From NCBI RefSeq assembly GCF_017873395.1, contig NZ_JAGGKC010000013.1:1-64000 (forward strand): a stretch of 64,000 nucleotides of DNA, read 5' to 3'. The translations under genes and the position numbers were made by a program. Every line of letters starts with the position of its first letter. Position 1 is the stretch's first letter. Of the stretch, positions 63,161-64,000 are shown piece by piece. The notes beneath the pieces are model-generated. The model saw nothing but the letters and a program-made list of their open reading frames with translations, had not been told where the DNA came from and did no database searches. Origin of the DNA: Youngiibacter multivorans (lineage in GTDB: Bacteria > Bacillota > Clostridia > Clostridiales > Clostridiaceae).

Positions 63161-63204
63161 ATTATCATAATTCTTCTGAACTTCTCAGCTGATTCTGTCT
63201 ATGT

Positions 63205-63705
63205 TCACGCTTCATCGGATAGAAGAGCCGTCACCCTCTCGTTGACCACATCAAAGGTAGTTCCAAGCGATATTGCCAGCTCCGTGAACAGTATTCCCTG
63301 AACTACATTCAGAAGCTTCTTGTCCTTGTCGCTGAATTTTCTTCCTGCCTGCTCTGCACTGTATTTTCTTCTCATCAGTGTATTGACTATTCCCGCAATA
63401 TCCTTACGGTTACCTGTCTTTACAGTTTCAGCATATATCTGGTTCCTCTCGTTGTTTATCTCTATCCAGCTTCTTCCCGGCTTCCTGAAGGAATCAATTA
63501 TCTTCTCAGCCTCGTCCTCCTCAATTAGCTCAAGCATCGTCACGCTCTCATTGTCCACAGGTATGCTTATAATAAGTTTCCTGTCCGCTATCGGGTGAAG
63601 CACATAGTAGTCCTTTTCCACTCCCTGAAATTTGTTGCTGCAAATGTCATCCACAAGGCAAATGCCATGGGATGAATAGATCATCATATCTCCCTTATTG
63701 AACAT
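63205..63705 (-). CDS. CarD/CdnL-family RNA-polymerase-binding regulator
   Basis: 166 residues. The N-terminal RNAP-interacting domain is MFNKGDMMIYSSHGICLVDDI with YYVLHPIADRKLIISIPVDN, followed by a helical domain (ERNQIYAETVKTGNRKDIAGIV). CarD-type proteins bind RNA polymerase beta and adjust promoter opening. The ATG at 63705 is preferred, with GAGGGAAGAG upstream. The promoter is flanked by two TTGTCAA repeats that may be bound by the neighbouring MarR protein. recA follows 87 bases later. Confidence 0.88.
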   Translation of the reverse strand: MFNKGDMMIYSSHGICLVDDICSNKFQGVEKDYYVLHPIADRKLIISIPVDNESVTMLELIEEDEAEKIIDSFRKPGRSWIEINNERNQIYAETVKTGNRKDIAGIVNTLMRRKYSAEQAGRKFSDKDKKLLNVVQGILFTELAISLGTTFDVVNERVTALLSDEA

Positions 63706-63725
63706 TACTCTTCCCTCACTCCATA

Positions 63726-63744
63726 TTGTCAACCTGGTTGACTA
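63726..63744. promoter_or_regulatory. MarR-type operator candidate 1
   Basis: TTGTCAA-CCTGG-TTGACTA, downstream of the -10 box of carD and close to its start. Confidence 0.55.
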
Positions 63745-63749
63745 TAACC

Positions 63750-63778
63750 ATTTTACACCAAAAGGGTTAAATTGTCAA
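63750..63778 (-). promoter_or_regulatory. Sigma-A promoter of carD
   Basis: Minus-strand TTGACA (63773-63778), a 17-base spacer and TAAAAT (63750-63755). The -35 is part of the upstream inverted repeat. Confidence 0.75.
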
Positions 63779-63790
63779 TTTGGTTGACAA
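63772..63790. promoter_or_regulatory. MarR-type operator candidate 2
   Basis: TTGTCAA-TTTGG-TTGACAA, a perfect 7-5-7 inverted repeat over the -35 of carD and about 50 bases before the divergent MarR gene. Confidence 0.6.
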
Positions 63791-63842
63791 TCATCCCATG
63801 TTACAGTATATTTGTGTTGTAAAATCGATTGGAGTGAGATCA

Positions 63843-64000
63843 TTGAAGCCAATACTGGAAAATCTGGACCTAATAGACCTTATAAGCGAACGTCACCTTC
63901 TTCTTAGAAAAATCACTGAAAAGACGTGGAATGACAGAAGCGATATCAGCATCTCCAATTCTGAGTGGTTCATAATGGCGAGAATCTATAGGATAAGGCC
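63843..64000 (+). CDS. MarR-family regulator, 5' end only
   Basis: The frame opens with TTG, 7 bases after GGAGTGAG, and runs off the right edge after about 52 residues. NSEWFIMARIYRI resembles the helix before the MarR winged helix (SEWFIMARIYR-type entry). It is divergent from carD and may use the TTGTCAA-N5-TTGACAA sites in between. The rest of the protein is outside the window. Confidence 0.65.
   Translation, partial: MKPILENLDLIDLISERHLLLRKITEKTWNDRSDISISNSEWFIMARIYRIR

Noticed and set aside
63118..63204. LexA (SOS) box before recA.
   Set aside because: GAAC occurs but without the matching GTTC half at the right distance.

Overview
The window looks like chromosome of a Gram-positive, anaerobic, fermentative bacterium, most likely of class Clostridia. 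Supporting features are strong AGGAGG-type ribosome binding sites, several TTG/GTG starts, an RsgI-like anti-sigma protein, a DegV protein, a CarD-like regulator, a tungsten-type aldehyde:ferredoxin oxidoreductase, many ferredoxin-like proteins and no outer-membrane genes. The placement is inference. I see no rRNA, tRNA, CRISPR array, transposase or prophage gene.

Left third (1-20.6 kb): one enormous minus-strand gene fills the first 19.6 kb and runs off the left edge. It encodes more than 6,500 residues: a Sec signal peptide, a Pro/Glu-rich spacer, a carboxypeptidase-regulatory-like domain, thousands of residues of degenerate beta-helix-like repeats, and Ca-binding RTX repeats. Its 1-kb upstream region has no gene but holds a terminator-like hairpin and a possible small transcript.

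Sugar regions (20.6-34.2 kb): a minus-strand set (manA, RpiR-type regulator, GH38 alpha-mannosidase, glucose-family PTS IICB, GH4 6-phospho-alpha-glucosidase) looks like a phosphotransferase pathway for a mannose- and/or glucose-containing alpha-glycoside. A TetR-controlled three-gene operon follows, with two operator palindromes at its promoter. Next is an oligosaccharide operon: a GPH symporter, a GH13 alpha-glucosidase with an N-terminal extension, and small proteins.

Metal and redox regions (34.6-44.4 kb): a plus-strand three-subunit xanthine-dehydrogenase-type molybdenum hydroxylase converges on a minus-strand aldehyde ferredoxin oxidoreductase plus MoaD/ThiS-like protein. The oxidoreductase leader can pair with its own ribosome binding site. 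A ferredoxin-hypA-hypB operon without a hydrogenase and a universal stress protein follow.

Housekeeping and mixed genes (44.8-64 kb): DegV, a eukaryotic-type glycogen branching enzyme, a YjdF-like membrane protein, an extradiol dioxygenase, an ankyrin protein, an aminotransferase, lipoproteins, an ArsC-type phosphatase/reductase, an HtrA protease, a DEAD-box helicase, an esterase, a DUF362 ferredoxin, an orphan RsgI-like protein, a VOC protein, a cytidylate-kinase-like/nuclease-fold fusion overlapping an unusual HPRT, recA, carD and the start of a MarR gene. The best candidates for something undescribed are the giant Sec-type RTX protein with its leader, the kinase-like fusion paired with an HPRT lacking the usual catalytic Asp, and the self-pairing leader of the oxidoreductase gene.
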